DNA from: an uncultured Actinomycetes bacterium
Lineage (GTDB): Bacteria; Actinomycetota; Actinomycetes; Nanopelagicales; Nanopelagicaceae
DNA: 64,000 nucleotides
Assembly (NCBI GenBank): GCA_903895995.1
Contig: CAITVX010000039.1
Span: 62,001-126,000 of the forward strand
Direction of reading: 5' to 3'
In this document: one piece after another, positions 37,635 to 46,428 of the stretch
Numbering within the stretch: the stretch's first letter is position 1
Layout: the number at the start of each line of letters is the position of its first letter
Made by a program: the position numbers and the translations under genes
Notes under the pieces: generated by a model
What the model saw: only the letters and a program-made list of their open reading frames with translations
Databases searched by the model: none
What the model was told of the DNA's origin: nothing

Positions 37635-39326
37635 CTACATCTTCTCCGGTGCGCTGACTCCAAGTAATTCTAATGAATTAGCAATCACCTGCGCTGTTGA
37701 TTTACAGAGCGTTGCTCGCGCAGAGTGGAGCTCTGATGCTGGCTCATCCCCCAACGGCAGTACTCGACAGTCAGCGTAGAAGCGGTGATAAGTACCAGCT
37801 AGTTCTTCAAGGTAACGAGCGATGCGGTGAGGTTCGCGAAGTTCTGCAGCAGAAGCAACGATGCGAGGGAACTCCCCTAGCGCACCGATTAATTCACGCT
37901 CACGTTCGTGCTCCAAGAGCTCAGGGTGGATGTGATCTACTCCGAAGTCGATTCCAAGGTCGGTGGCATTACGGAGAACGCCACAGATACGAGCATGGGC
38001 ATATTGAACGTAATAAACAGGATTCTCATTTGTACGGCTGCGAAGTACATCGACATCCATCACCATCGGTGTATCAACTGGATAGCGGATGAGTGTGTAA
38101 CGAGCAGCATCAACCCCAACTTTTTCGATGAGCTCTTCAAGGGTAATGATTGTGCCAGCGCGCTTAGATAACTTTAACTCTTCACCATTTTCAAGAATCT
38201 TTACAAGCTGCCCGATCAAAATATCAATATTCTTTGCAGGGTCATCTCCAGCACATGATGCAAGAGCCTTGAGACGGTGAACATATCCATGATGATCAGC
38301 ACCGAGCATGTAGATCAGAACATCGAATCCACGTTCGCGCTTTGAGATGTAATAGGCGGAGTCTGAAGCGAAGTAGGCGAAGGAGCCATCTGATTTAATC
38401 ATGACGCGATCCTTATCATCGCCGAAATCAGTTGTGCGAAGCCAAATCGCTCCCTCATGCTCGAATACATGGCCCTGCTTCTTTAAAGTCTCTAGGCAAT
38501 GATTGAAGAAGTTATCTTCATATAAAGATTTCTCAGAGAACCAGATATCAAAGTGGGTATTCATATTATCGAGAACACGCTGTTGATCGGCAAGCTGGAT
38601 CGCATAACCGGCATCGCGGAATGCATGAATGGATTGCTCTTCTGGAAGTTCTTTAAATTCTGGGTTTGTTGTGACGATTGCTGAAGCAATATCTTCGATG
38701 TAAGCCCCGTGATATCCAGCTTCGGGACGAGCGATGCCAAGTGCTGCACTTCGAATCGACTCTCCAAAGAGATCCATCTGCACTCCGCGATCATTGACAT
38801 AAAATTCACGTGTTACATGAGCCCCGGCAGCAGAGAGAACGCGACCAAGCGCATCTCCTACTGCAGCCCAACGAGTGTGTCCTAAATGAAGTGGACCAGT
38901 TGGATTTGCTGAGACAAACTCCAAATTCACTTTTACGCCAGCGAGAGTCGAGCTCTTACCAAATTCAGAACCGCTGGTGAGGATCGAAGCGATGACGCCA
39001 CCTTGACTTGCCTTTGCAAGAGTGAGATTAAGAAATCCTGCCCCAGCGATATCAACTGCAGCCAGATCCTTGCTGACAGCTGCGTCTGCGAGAAGCGCTG
39101 CTTGGAGTGCAGTTGCAATATCTCGGGGAGCAATGCCTGCAGATTTAGCGAGCGCAAGAGCGATAGATGTTGCGTAATCACCGTGATCGCGATTCTTTGG
39201 ACGTTCAAGGGTGATTGTTAGGGGTAGTTCTACGTGAGCGGGCAAGACCCCATTGGAGGAGAGCGTCGCAAGGGCGCGCACAATTGCCGCCTCTAAAACC
39301 TCTTGGATGCTCACATGAGTGCTCAT
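37635..39326 (-). CDS. argS: Arginyl-tRNA synthetase
   Basis: The 563-residue class I synthetase has the HIGH-type motif in SANPTGPLHLGHTRWAA and a KLSKRAG signature in place of KMSKS. The C-terminal DALR anticodon domain (YVQYAHARICGVLRN onward) is intact. The open frame reaches 39398 into tRNA-Leu; the ATG at 39326 is the real start. tRNA-Leu is immediately upstream, probably on the same transcript. Confidence 0.96.
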   Translation of the reverse strand: MSTHVSIQEVLEAAIVRALATLSSNGVLPAHVELPLTITLERPKNRDHGDYATSIALALAKSAGIAPRDIATALQAALLADAAVSKDLAAVDIAGAGFLNLTLAKASQGGVIASILTSGSEFGKSSTLAGVKVNLEFVSANPTGPLHLGHTRWAAVGDALGRVLSAAGAHVTREFYVNDRGVQMDLFGESIRSAALGIARPEAGYHGAYIEDIASAIVTTNPEFKELPEEQSIHAFRDAGYAIQLADQQRVLDNMNTHFDIWFSEKSLYEDNFFNHCLETLKKQGHVFEHEGAIWLRTTDFGDDKDRVMIKSDGSFAYFASDSAYYISKRERGFDVLIYMLGADHHGYVHRLKALASCAGDDPAKNIDILIGQLVKILENGEELKLSKRAGTIITLEELIEKVGVDAARYTLIRYPVDTPMVMDVDVLRSRTNENPVYYVQYAHARICGVLRNATDLGIDFGVDHIHPELLEHERERELIGALGEFPRIVASAAELREPHRIARYLEELAGTYHRFYADCRVLPLGDEPASELHSARATLCKSTAQVIANSLELLGVSAPEKM

Positions 39327-39358
39327 TGGTAGAAGGTTACCTGCATCCAGATCATTGC

Positions 39359-39440
39359 TGGTGCGGAAGGTGGGACTTGAACCCACACGCCGAAGCACAG
39401 GTTCCTAAGACCTGCGTGTCTGCCATTTCACCACTCCCGC
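39359..39440 (-). tRNA. tRNA-Leu (anticodon TAG)
   Basis: The 82-nt minus-strand cloverleaf has acceptor GCGGGAG/CTTCCGC, discriminator A and encoded CCA. The anticodon stem CAGGT/ACCTG holds the loop CTTAGGA (TAG, reading CUN leucine codons). The extra arm (TGCTTCGGCGTG-like) is long, as expected of a class II tRNA. Confidence 0.95.
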
Positions 39441-39610
39441 GAGCGACTAACAGAAGTTGCTAGTTAGTGCGATCAGTTTAGGCGATCTGGCGACTCTGGC
39501 CAAATGGGAGCTAAATAGATGACTTCCGCACCGCCTCTCCCCTCCCATAGAATCGCAACCTCGCAAAGCAGAGAACATCAGGGCTCTGTTGTGGTGAAAT
39601 GAGGGTAGAG

Positions 39611-40546
39611 ATGGCAAATAAAGGATTTCTTTCGTGGGTGGGCTTTAAAGGCGATCATCCAACGGCTGGCGATCAATCGACTACGCCATCTGCAACAACT
39701 GGAGCGCTCGATCGAATTCGCGAGCTTGAATCTCAACTAGCAGACCTTCGTTCGCGAAAAGATATTACCTCTCTCACTCGTGAAGAGTTTGAAATTTTAG
39801 CAACTGAGACCGCGATGAACTTAGTAAAGACAGCCCAACAGCGTGAGCGCGTTGCAGGTTCTCAGGCTGCGAAATTACTCGCAGATAGTTCGCGAATCGC
39901 ACAAGAAGCTACTGCAGGTGCTGAAGCGAAAGCGAAGTCGATCTTATCTACAGCAGAATCTCGTGGGCGTAAATATTTAGAAGCAGCAGAATCTGAGAGT
40001 GGCGAAATGAAAGTCGCAGCCGAAAGAGCTGCACGCTCCCTCACTGAGGCTGCGAAGCGAGAGGCAGAATCTCTGCGCCAGACCACAGCAAGTGAGATCG
40101 AATCTATGCTTGCAACAAAGAAGCGTGAAGCAGGTGCAATTACTACTGCTGCTAAAAATGAGGCGGAGAGCCTTATCGCCGAAGCGACATCAAATATCGG
40201 TGAATACCGCACATGGCTAACATCAGCAGTTGCAGAATCCGAGCGTCTCTACAAGATTCAGACTCAATCTCTCTCTGCAGCACAGCAAGCGATTGAGCAA
40301 TCAAGGCAGCGACTTGCACATGCCTTCGATAGATTGGCAGCACTGAACGCCGATATCGATAGCAATCTTGATTCAGAGAATAAGCCAACAACGAAAGAGT
40401 TCACTAGGGCTCCTGTAGTTAAAAGTTCTGAGAAAGCGCCAACCGAAAAGAAGGCGCAAGCGGTCAAGAAAACTTCCAAGAAGAGCCCAGCAAAGAAAGC
40501 TGCTCCTAAGAAGAAGGCTGCTGCAAAGAAGAGCTCTAAGCGATAA
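39611..40546 (+). CDS. DivIVA-like coiled-coil protein with lysine-rich H1-like tail
   Basis: The 311-residue protein has a short N-terminus, a long Ala/Glu/Lys/Ser-rich coiled coil (about residues 35-240, repeated AAKREAESL, EAESLIAEA motifs) and a basic tail (about 268-311) rich in KKTSKKSPAKKAAPKK. The coiled part resembles DivIVA-type scaffold proteins of Actinobacteria, but no diagnostic membrane-binding N-terminus was identified. The tail is like DNA-binding H1 tails. A ribosome site GAGGG five bases before ATG 39611 decides the start over ATG 39599. The acyltransferase begins at the next base. Confidence 0.7.
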   Translation: MANKGFLSWVGFKGDHPTAGDQSTTPSATTGALDRIRELESQLADLRSRKDITSLTREEFEILATETAMNLVKTAQQRERVAGSQAAKLLADSSRIAQEATAGAEAKAKSILSTAESRGRKYLEAAESESGEMKVAAERAARSLTEAAKREAESLRQTTASEIESMLATKKREAGAITTAAKNEAESLIAEATSNIGEYRTWLTSAVAESERLYKIQTQSLSAAQQAIEQSRQRLAHAFDRLAALNADIDSNLDSENKPTTKEFTRAPVVKSSEKAPTEKKAQAVKKTSKKSPAKKAAPKKKAAAKKSSKR

Positions 40547-42328
40547 ATGCCCCGTCTTTCCCCGCAGAAAAAATCTCGATATATCGCACCCATCGATGGG
40601 TTGCGTGCCATCGCCGTCTGCGCAGTCCTGCTCTATCACTTAGGTGTTAATTGGATTCCAGGTGGATTCCTCGGAGTAGATCTCTTCTTCGTCATCAGTG
40701 GATATGTCATCACTCGTTTAATCCTTGACTCAATCTATCGATCCAGTGCTTTAGATCTTCCTGAGTTCTTCTTATCTCGCGCACGGCGTCTTTATCCAGC
40801 GCTTATCTTTATGATGGTTGGATCAACTTTCATTATTGCGCTCTTTGCACCGGAGGCGATCCGCCGATTCTTAGGTGATATTCCCTTTGCACTAACTGGA
40901 ACTAATAATTGGCATCTAGTAGCCCAACACCGCAACTACTTTGAGACGATCGGGCGTCCGCCTCTCCTCCAACATACGTGGTCCCTTGGTGTGGAGTTCC
41001 AGTTCTATCTTCTCTGGCCACTCATCCTGATATTTGCTCTTAAATACTTCGGCAAGAAGAATCTCGCAAAGGTTGCGCTCTTGATCGCTGCAATATCTGG
41101 TGCCGCGCTCTTTATCTTCTCGTTGACTGTGGATGCATCTTCCTCATCAAATAAAATAAGTCACATCTACTTTGGCACCGATACACACAGCATCGGGCTC
41201 TTCCTCGGCTCGGCTCTCGCCGTAAGTTGGGTTCCGCAAAATCTTTCGGCAGTTATCTCCCAGCGCGCGCAGGATTTTGTTGATGGAATCGGCGTGATCG
41301 GTTTGATAGGGCTCTTCTCGACATTTCTCTTCATCGATGAGAGCAATCCGGCTCTCTACCGAATCGCATTTCCATTAGCGGGTATTTGTGGTTGCGCCAT
41401 CATCACATCCCTCGTGCATCCGGCATCACGATTCGCGCCCCTCTTAAGCGCACGGTGGTTAATCTGGATCGGCGAACGCTCCTATGGGATCTACTTGTGG
41501 CATTGGGTCATCTTCCAAGTAACTCGTCCAAGCGTTGATCTTGCGGGGGCAATTTGGGCTATTAATGCAGCTCGCATCTTGATCGTCTTTGCTCTTGCAG
41601 ATATCTCACTTCGCTGGGTAGAGATTCCTATTCGACGTGGAATCTTTGGTAACTGGATCCGCGGGCTTAAATATCGCACTCCTCAAGTTCGCAGAAAGGC
41701 GAAGTTACTTCTTGCAACATCGATTGCAATAACTGCCATCGCAACATCAGGGGCATCATGGGCTGCGCTCTATCGCGTAGACCATGGAGTGAATCTTGAA
41801 CATCCAAAGATCACCACAGAGATCCCAACTCCAGTGTCTGCGCAAGCAGGAGTTCCAGGGTTATGGGTAACTGGCGATTCAGTGATCTTGGGAATCCACG
41901 AAAAGTTAGCGTCGCACTATCCGATTGCGCTCATCAACGCACGTGTTGGTCGACAGATCGATGAGCTGATCTCTGTGATCAAAGAAGATCAATCTCAAGT
42001 TCCACATAGCATCGTGATTCTCGATATAGGAAACAATAACCACTTGACCGAGGAATCTGTGCGAACTCTTCTCGATCTCCTTGTAAGCCAACCCCAGATT
42101 ATCCTTGTAAATACTGCAGTTCCACGTCCATGGGCACCGGACAACGATGCAATCATTAATCGCGTTATTGCGGATTATCCAAAGGTCTCTCTCGTAGATT
42201 GGTCGAAGATTTCACAGGGCCATCCAGAGTTCTTTGCGCCAGATGGCGTCCACCTTGTAGATCCAGGGAGCAGCGCATATGTATCAGCGATTATGGATCA
42301 CTTGCCACAAAAGTTAGCTAGACAATAA
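40547..42328 (+). CDS. Acyltransferase-3 family membrane protein with SGNH domain (OafA/YrhL-like)
   Basis: The 593-residue protein starts with the acyltransferase-3 signature RYIAPIDGLRAIAVCAVLLYHLG...GGFLGVDLFFVISGYVIT, has about ten membrane helices (to about residue 395), and ends in an extracytoplasmic SGNH-hydrolase-like domain (GDSVILG block near 445; GVHLVDPG with D and H near 570). Such enzymes O-acetylate surface polysaccharides, cell wall or lipids; the acceptor is not known. It follows the coiled-coil gene without gap and ends at a strong terminator. Confidence 0.9.
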   Translation: MPRLSPQKKSRYIAPIDGLRAIAVCAVLLYHLGVNWIPGGFLGVDLFFVISGYVITRLILDSIYRSSALDLPEFFLSRARRLYPALIFMMVGSTFIIALFAPEAIRRFLGDIPFALTGTNNWHLVAQHRNYFETIGRPPLLQHTWSLGVEFQFYLLWPLILIFALKYFGKKNLAKVALLIAAISGAALFIFSLTVDASSSSNKISHIYFGTDTHSIGLFLGSALAVSWVPQNLSAVISQRAQDFVDGIGVIGLIGLFSTFLFIDESNPALYRIAFPLAGICGCAIITSLVHPASRFAPLLSARWLIWIGERSYGIYLWHWVIFQVTRPSVDLAGAIWAINAARILIVFALADISLRWVEIPIRRGIFGNWIRGLKYRTPQVRRKAKLLLATSIAITAIATSGASWAALYRVDHGVNLEHPKITTEIPTPVSAQAGVPGLWVTGDSVILGIHEKLASHYPIALINARVGRQIDELISVIKEDQSQVPHSIVILDIGNNNHLTEESVRTLLDLLVSQPQIILVNTAVPRPWAPDNDAIINRVIADYPKVSLVDWSKISQGHPEFFAPDGVHLVDPGSSAYVSAIMDHLPQKLARQ

Positions 42329-42330
42329 AA

Positions 42331-42362
42331 AAAACCCGCCACTTTTGGTGGCGGGTTTTTTA
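42331..42362. terminator. Bidirectional terminator
   Basis: CCCGCCAC-TTTTG-GTGGCGGG with eight or more A before and seven T after; it serves the acyltransferase (+) and the convergent H1-like membrane protein gene (-). Confidence 0.95.
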
Positions 42363-42373
42363 TTAATTACTTG

Positions 42374-43318
42374 TTATGCGTATTGGCCAGGAAGTCCAAA
42401 GACCTTACCGCCGACAACCTTGCCATCAGAGTAAACAGCTGAGACTCGGAATGAACACCAACCAGTGGTGTCACCCTTTGTAATATCAAGTGATAGCTGT
42501 GATGCAGGGACAGTAGAGACCAACTTCCATGCTCCACCATTTGATGCAATTTCTACATTGTAATTAGTGAGGCCTGAAGCTCCAGCTGGTGCAGTCCAGA
42601 AAATTGTCGCACCTGTTGATGTGTAGTGAGCAACGATTCCTTCAGGCGCAGCATGTGTTGCATCTGCTGCTGCAGGAGCTGCCGCGGTTGCATCAGATGA
42701 TGCTGAAGCGGCTGGTGTTGCTTCCATCGATGCATCAGCAGAAGCTGAAGCAGCTGGTGCAGGAGTAGTAGTTGTGCTGTGGTTACGTGAAACAACGGCA
42801 ACAGCAAGGAGTGCAATTCCTGCGATGACGGTGACAACTACGCGAGAAGATGAGTTCTTCGCTGGTGCATTCGATGTCGTTGTCTGCTTTGCTGGTGCAT
42901 TCGATGTCGTTGTCTGCTTTGCTGGAGCACTTGAAGTGCTCTTCGCTGGTGGTGTTGTTGAAATCGATGTTACATTCTTAGATCCAGTAGCTGGTACTGG
43001 TGGAATGACAATGCGTTGTGGTGACCGAGAGGTAGTTTTCTTCGCTACCTTCTTTGCGGCTCTCTTTGCAGGTGCCTTCTTAGCTACTTTCTTGGCAACT
43101 TTCTTAGCAGGTGCCTTCTTGGCAACTTTCTTAACAACCTTCTTCGCTGCCTTCTTAGCAACCTTCTTAGCAGGTGCCTTCTTAGCTACCTTCTTCGCTA
43201 CTTTTTTCTTCGCAGCTACTTTTTTGGTCGCTCTCTTTGCAGGGGCCTTCTTGGCAACTTTCTTTGCGCTCTTCTTAACTGCCACGGTTGAACTCCTTGG
43301 TTTTCTAGATGGAGGCAC
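42374..43318 (-). CDS. Membrane protein with H1-like Lys/Ala/Pro repeat N-terminus and outside Fn3-like domain
   Basis: The 314-residue protein has three parts. Residues 14-94 are about twelve short repeats of the AKKVAKKAPAKK type. After a linker, residues 159-176 form one membrane helix (VVVTVIAGIALLAVAVV). Residues 224-314 look like a fibronectin-III domain (IFWTAPAGASGLTNYNVEI...). By the positive-inside rule, the basic part is cytoplasmic and the Fn3 part outside. This could tie DNA or RNA to the envelope; that is inference. A perfect 30-bp tandem duplication encodes NAPAKQTTTS twice. The gene is downstream of nothing obvious on its strand; rdgB ends 44 bp upstream. Confidence 0.8.
   Translation of the reverse strand: MPPSRKPRSSTVAVKKSAKKVAKKAPAKRATKKVAAKKKVAKKVAKKAPAKKVAKKAAKKVVKKVAKKAPAKKVAKKVAKKAPAKRAAKKVAKKTTSRSPQRIVIPPVPATGSKNVTSISTTPPAKSTSSAPAKQTTTSNAPAKQTTTSNAPAKNSSSRVVVTVIAGIALLAVAVVSRNHSTTTTPAPAASASADASMEATPAASASSDATAAAPAAADATHAAPEGIVAHYTSTGATIFWTAPAGASGLTNYNVEIASNGGAWKLVSTVPASQLSLDITKGDTTGWCSFRVSAVYSDGKVVGGKVFGLPGQYA
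42861..42920. repeat. Perfect 30-bp tandem duplication inside the H1-like gene
   Basis: Two identical 30-bp copies (42861-42890 and 42891-42920) encode the decapeptide NAPAKQTTTS in tandem. The exact identity points to a recent duplication. It lengthens the linker before the membrane helix and keeps the frame. Confidence 0.95.
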
Positions 43319-43361
43319 TCATTAGTACCTATCTTTACCTGGTTAAAGGGTACTAGAGGTA

Positions 43362-43988
43362 CTAAAGAAGTTCGATCAAAATGGGTGCAATTTGGCGCAT
43401 GGCGCGACCTCTGTGGCTTATCGAATCTTTCTGCTCCGCTGATAATTCTGCACTCGTAAGGGTGAGGCCGGAGGGTATAAAGATTGGGTCGTATCCAAAT
43501 CCGTGGTCACCGCGCGGGGATTCGATGAGCGCCCCTGGCATCTCCCCTTGCTCAATGAAATCCCTTCCTGCTTGTGCGTGACCCTTGGGAAATGAGAGCG
43601 CAATGACACACTTGAATGAAGCTGAACGGTCGAGATTGGGATCGAGTTGTGCAAGCGCCCGCATCTGGCCAAGCACCTTCTCTGTATTGGCTTCATCATC
43701 TCCGTGAGCCCCTGCCCATCGCGCAGAGTAAACGCCGGGGTCACCGCCGAGGGCACTAACGAAGAGACCGCTGTCATCTGCAAGTGAGGGCAAGCTCGTG
43801 AAGGCTGCAATTGCTCGAGATTTCAAAAGTGCATTCTCTTGGAGAGTAGTTCCACTCTCTTCGACATCTGGCATATCTGGGAAATCTGAAAGTCCGAGAA
43901 CATGGATATCGCTGGCAAGTTCTGAAAGGAGCCGTTCAAATTCTACAATCTTCCCCTTGTTGCGCGTAGCTAATACGACTTGCTTCAC
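43362..43988 (-). CDS. rdgB: Non-canonical purine NTP pyrophosphatase (RdgB/HAM1)
   Basis: The 208-residue enzyme removes dITP and XTP from nucleotide pools. Seen are VLATRNKGKIVEFERLL, SLADDSGLFVSALGG, GDHGFGYDPIFIP and KDSISHRGRAM. GTG start at 43988, 12 bp after rph, the same pair order as in mycobacteria. Confidence 0.96.
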   Translation of the reverse strand: MKQVVLATRNKGKIVEFERLLSELASDIHVLGLSDFPDMPDVEESGTTLQENALLKSRAIAAFTSLPSLADDSGLFVSALGGDPGVYSARWAGAHGDDEANTEKVLGQMRALAQLDPNLDRSASFKCVIALSFPKGHAQAGRDFIEQGEMPGALIESPRGDHGFGYDPIFIPSGLTLTSAELSAEQKDSISHRGRAMRQIAPILIELL

Positions 43989-44000
43989 CTTAGCAGTGAC

Positions 44001-44729
44001 CTACTTCGCTAGCGCTGCAGCTTGAAGTGCTGTCAACTCTTTGCACCCTGCAACACCAAGATCAAGCAGTTGATTGAGTAGATCGCGATCAAATGGAACT
44101 CCTTCTGCAGTTCCTTGAACTTCTACAAAATTTCCATCGCCTGTGCAGACAATATTCATATCCGTATCTGCATCAACATCTTCGACATAACAAAGATCTA
44201 ACATCGGTACACCTTTAATAATTCCAACGCTCACGGCAGATACAGAATGACGTAGCGGCTGGCGATCAGCAAGAATGTGACCTTGTGCCTTTGCCCATGT
44301 GATTGCATCAGCCAGTGCGACATAAGCACCAGTAATTGCAGCAGTGCGAGTTCCACCATCTGCTTGCAGAACATCACAGTCAATAACGATCGTATTCTCT
44401 CCAAGGGCATGTGTATCAACAACTGCACGAAGTGAACGTCCTACTAAGCGTGAAATCTCTTGTGTACGACCGCCAAGTTTTCCTTTAACGCTCTCACGAT
44501 CAGAGCGAGTATGTGTCGCACGGGGCAACATTGCATATTCAGAGGTAACCCAACCAGTTCCCTTGCCAGTTAACCAACGAGGTACACCAGGTGTAAATGA
44601 TGCAACGCAAAGAACTCGTGTATTGCCGAATTCGACAAGAACTGATCCTTCAGCATTCTTCAACCAATTTCTCTGGAAAGAGATTGGGCGAAGTTGATCT
44701 GCAGTTCTTCCATCAGAACGTTTGGACAC
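44001..44729 (-). CDS. rph: Ribonuclease PH
   Basis: The 242-residue phosphorolytic exoribonuclease trims tRNA 3' ends. It has [44 protein letters not shown] and [29 protein letters not shown], all characteristic. GTG start at 44729 has a GAGAGA ribosome-site-like stretch. It lies between murI and rdgB. Confidence 0.97.
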   Translation of the reverse strand: MSKRSDGRTADQLRPISFQRNWLKNAEGSVLVEFGNTRVLCVASFTPGVPRWLTGKGTGWVTSEYAMLPRATHTRSDRESVKGKLGGRTQEISRLVGRSLRAVVDTHALGENTIVIDCDVLQADGGTRTAAITGAYVALADAITWAKAQGHILADRQPLRHSVSAVSVGIIKGVPMLDLCYVEDVDADTDMNIVCTGDGNFVEVQGTAEGVPFDRDLLNQLLDLGVAGCKELTALQAAALAK

Positions 44730-44760
44730 GTGATTCTCTCTTCTTCTCGTTGTGATAAAT

Positions 44761-45549
44761 CTAGATATGGGATTCGACGGTTGTGACTTCGGGTCCTAAG
44801 AATCGACGCGCAAGTGAGGAGAATGATGCAGCATCTCCGGTTGAAATAAATCGATATGTTGGAGCTCCCTCATTATTGAGAAGGTCATGCTCAACAAGAG
44901 TTCTGTACAGATCTTTCGCCGTCTCTTCAGCGCTCGATACCAACGTTACATAATCGCCCATAACATAGGAGATAACACCTGTCAGCAATGGGTAATGGGT
45001 ACAACCGAGAACTAAGGTATCTACACCTTGATCAAGCAATGGTCGTAAATACTCTTCGGCAACTGCTGTGATGGCAGGTCCAGAAGTTTCACCACGTTCT
45101 ACAAATTCTACAAACTTTGGGCAAGGGATTGCGGTGATCGCAAGTTGCGGTGCAGCATTAAAAGCATCCATGTAGGCGCCGGAGTCGATTGTTGCTTGAG
45201 TTCCGATAACACCAATTTTTCCAGACCGGGTTGCTGCAACTGCTCTACGCGCCGCAGGTTGAATCACTTCAATGACAGGAATTTCATAACGTTCGCGAGC
45301 ATCACGTAACATCGCTGCACTTGCAGTGTTGCATGCAATAACAAGCGCTTTCGCCCCAGCTGCGACGAGTTGATCTAAACATTCGAGTGCAAAGCTTCGT
45401 ACTTCAGCTAAGGGTCTTGGTCCATATGGCCCACGCGCGCTATCGCCTAAATAGAGGATTGACTCTTGTGGCAATTGATCGATGATCGCTCGAGCAACTG
45501 TTAAGCCGCCGACACCAGAATCAAAGATTCCAATGGGGGCGCTATTCAT
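44761..45549 (-). CDS. murI: Glutamate racemase
   Basis: The 262-residue enzyme supplies D-glutamate for peptidoglycan. The two catalytic cysteines are in VIACNTASA and [26 protein letters not shown] is the N-terminal signature. It follows the DUF2017 gene by 9 bp, as in other Actinobacteria. Confidence 0.97.
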   Translation of the reverse strand: MNSAPIGIFDSGVGGLTVARAIIDQLPQESILYLGDSARGPYGPRPLAEVRSFALECLDQLVAAGAKALVIACNTASAAMLRDARERYEIPVIEVIQPAARRAVAATRSGKIGVIGTQATIDSGAYMDAFNAAPQLAITAIPCPKFVEFVERGETSGPAITAVAEEYLRPLLDQGVDTLVLGCTHYPLLTGVISYVMGDYVTLVSSAEETAKDLYRTLVEHDLLNNEGAPTYRFISTGDAASFSSLARRFLGPEVTTVESHI

Positions 45550-45558
45550 GCTCGTAGT

Positions 45559-46107
45559 TTAGAGCAAAGTGAGAAGGTTCTCCTGCAGCCATCCGAGCCA
45601 GTAGTAGACGGCATAGATTGATTTTTGAGGATCTTCATCAGGTAGGGATTCAAAGAGGTCAAAGCTATCTTCATTGATCTCAAGTCGTACGCTTAGCGCC
45701 AGGCGCAAATCATTGAGTGCCATGAGCCACGTATCAGCTTCTAGATCTGCAACAGTTCCGGCCTTATCTTCATCGACAAGTATCGCTAAATGGGTCCGCA
45801 CTTCGCGCAAGACTCTCTGCTTCGTAGAACGGATTGCCGGTTCTGTATATCGGCGGAAATCACCTGCTGCTTCAGGATCGTTATATGCATTGGGAAGCAG
45901 ACGAAGTAATACAGAGTCATCAGGTGCGACTACTTCATGCTGCAAGCTCATCAGCTGAGCAAAGGGATCATTCATATCGTAGTGATGGAAGAAATCGCCT
46001 TCACCGAGAAGTTCAAGGAGCTGTTCGACAAGGTTAATCAAGATATGTGCTTCATCGAGTGTGAGGTCGAGAGAGAAAGCCTTTCCACTCCTCTCAAATT
46101 TAGACAT
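45559..46107 (-). CDS. DUF2017 family protein
   Basis: The 182-residue, mostly helical and acidic protein matches the actinobacterial DUF2017 family (LTLDEAHILINLVEQLLELLGE near the start; RFRRYTEPAIR-like block; WLMALNDLRLALSVRLEI). No function is known. The constant position between clpS and murI, with an 8-bp gap to clpS, suggests a link to proteolysis or the cell wall. Confidence 0.85.
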   Translation of the reverse strand: MSKFERSGKAFSLDLTLDEAHILINLVEQLLELLGEGDFFHHYDMNDPFAQLMSLQHEVVAPDDSVLLRLLPNAYNDPEAAGDFRRYTEPAIRSTKQRVLREVRTHLAILVDEDKAGTVADLEADTWLMALNDLRLALSVRLEINEDSFDLFESLPDEDPQKSIYAVYYWLGWLQENLLTLL

Positions 46108-46115
46108 GGGCGTTA

Positions 46116-46424
46116 TCAGATCTTGTCATCGCGTTGGAGGGTGGCCCAGAGCCCATGCTCGTGGAGTCTTTGCACATGACGTTCCATCTCTTCACGGCTT
46201 CCGGTTGCTACAACTGCTCGACCTTCGTTGTGCACAAGAAGCATCAACTCGTGTGCTTTCTCCTTTGAGAAACCAAAGAGTTTCTGAAAGACAAAGACGA
46301 CATAACTCATCAAATTAACTGGGTCATCCCAGACGATGCAGAGCCATGGCCGATCTAAGAGTTCGTGGAGCGCAGCATCAATGTTGGTGAGAGTGCTGAC
46401 ATCACTCATGGAATCGCTATGCAT
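46116..46424 (-). CDS. clpS: ATP-dependent Clp protease adaptor ClpS
   Basis: The protein of about 103 residues delivers N-degron substrates to Clp ATPase. It holds the [25 protein letters not shown] signature in two adjoining parts and [23 protein letters not shown] 46424 starts four bases after the GH18 stop, fitting coupled translation; ATG 46409 is an alternative. It leads the clpS-DUF2017-murI-rph-rdgB row. Confidence 0.92.
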   Translation of the reverse strand: MHSDSMSDVSTLTNIDAALHELLDRPWLCIVWDDPVNLMSYVVFVFQKLFGFSKEKAHELMLLVHNEGRAVVATGSREEMERHVQRLHEHGLWATLQRDDKI

Positions 46425-46428
46425 TCGC

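Noticed and set aside
39327-39398. Longer argS start inside tRNA-Leu
   Set aside because: Extra residues come from tRNA sequence; ATG 39326 fits the known N-terminus.
42861-43280. CRISPR-like array
   Set aside because: Repeats are in-frame codon repeats without spacers, and no cas genes are present.
42774-43325. 183-codon plus-strand frame of Ala/Phe/Leu repeats resembling a membrane protein
   Set aside because: Mirror of the KKxAKK-coding repeats on the minus strand, without a promoter or ribosome site.
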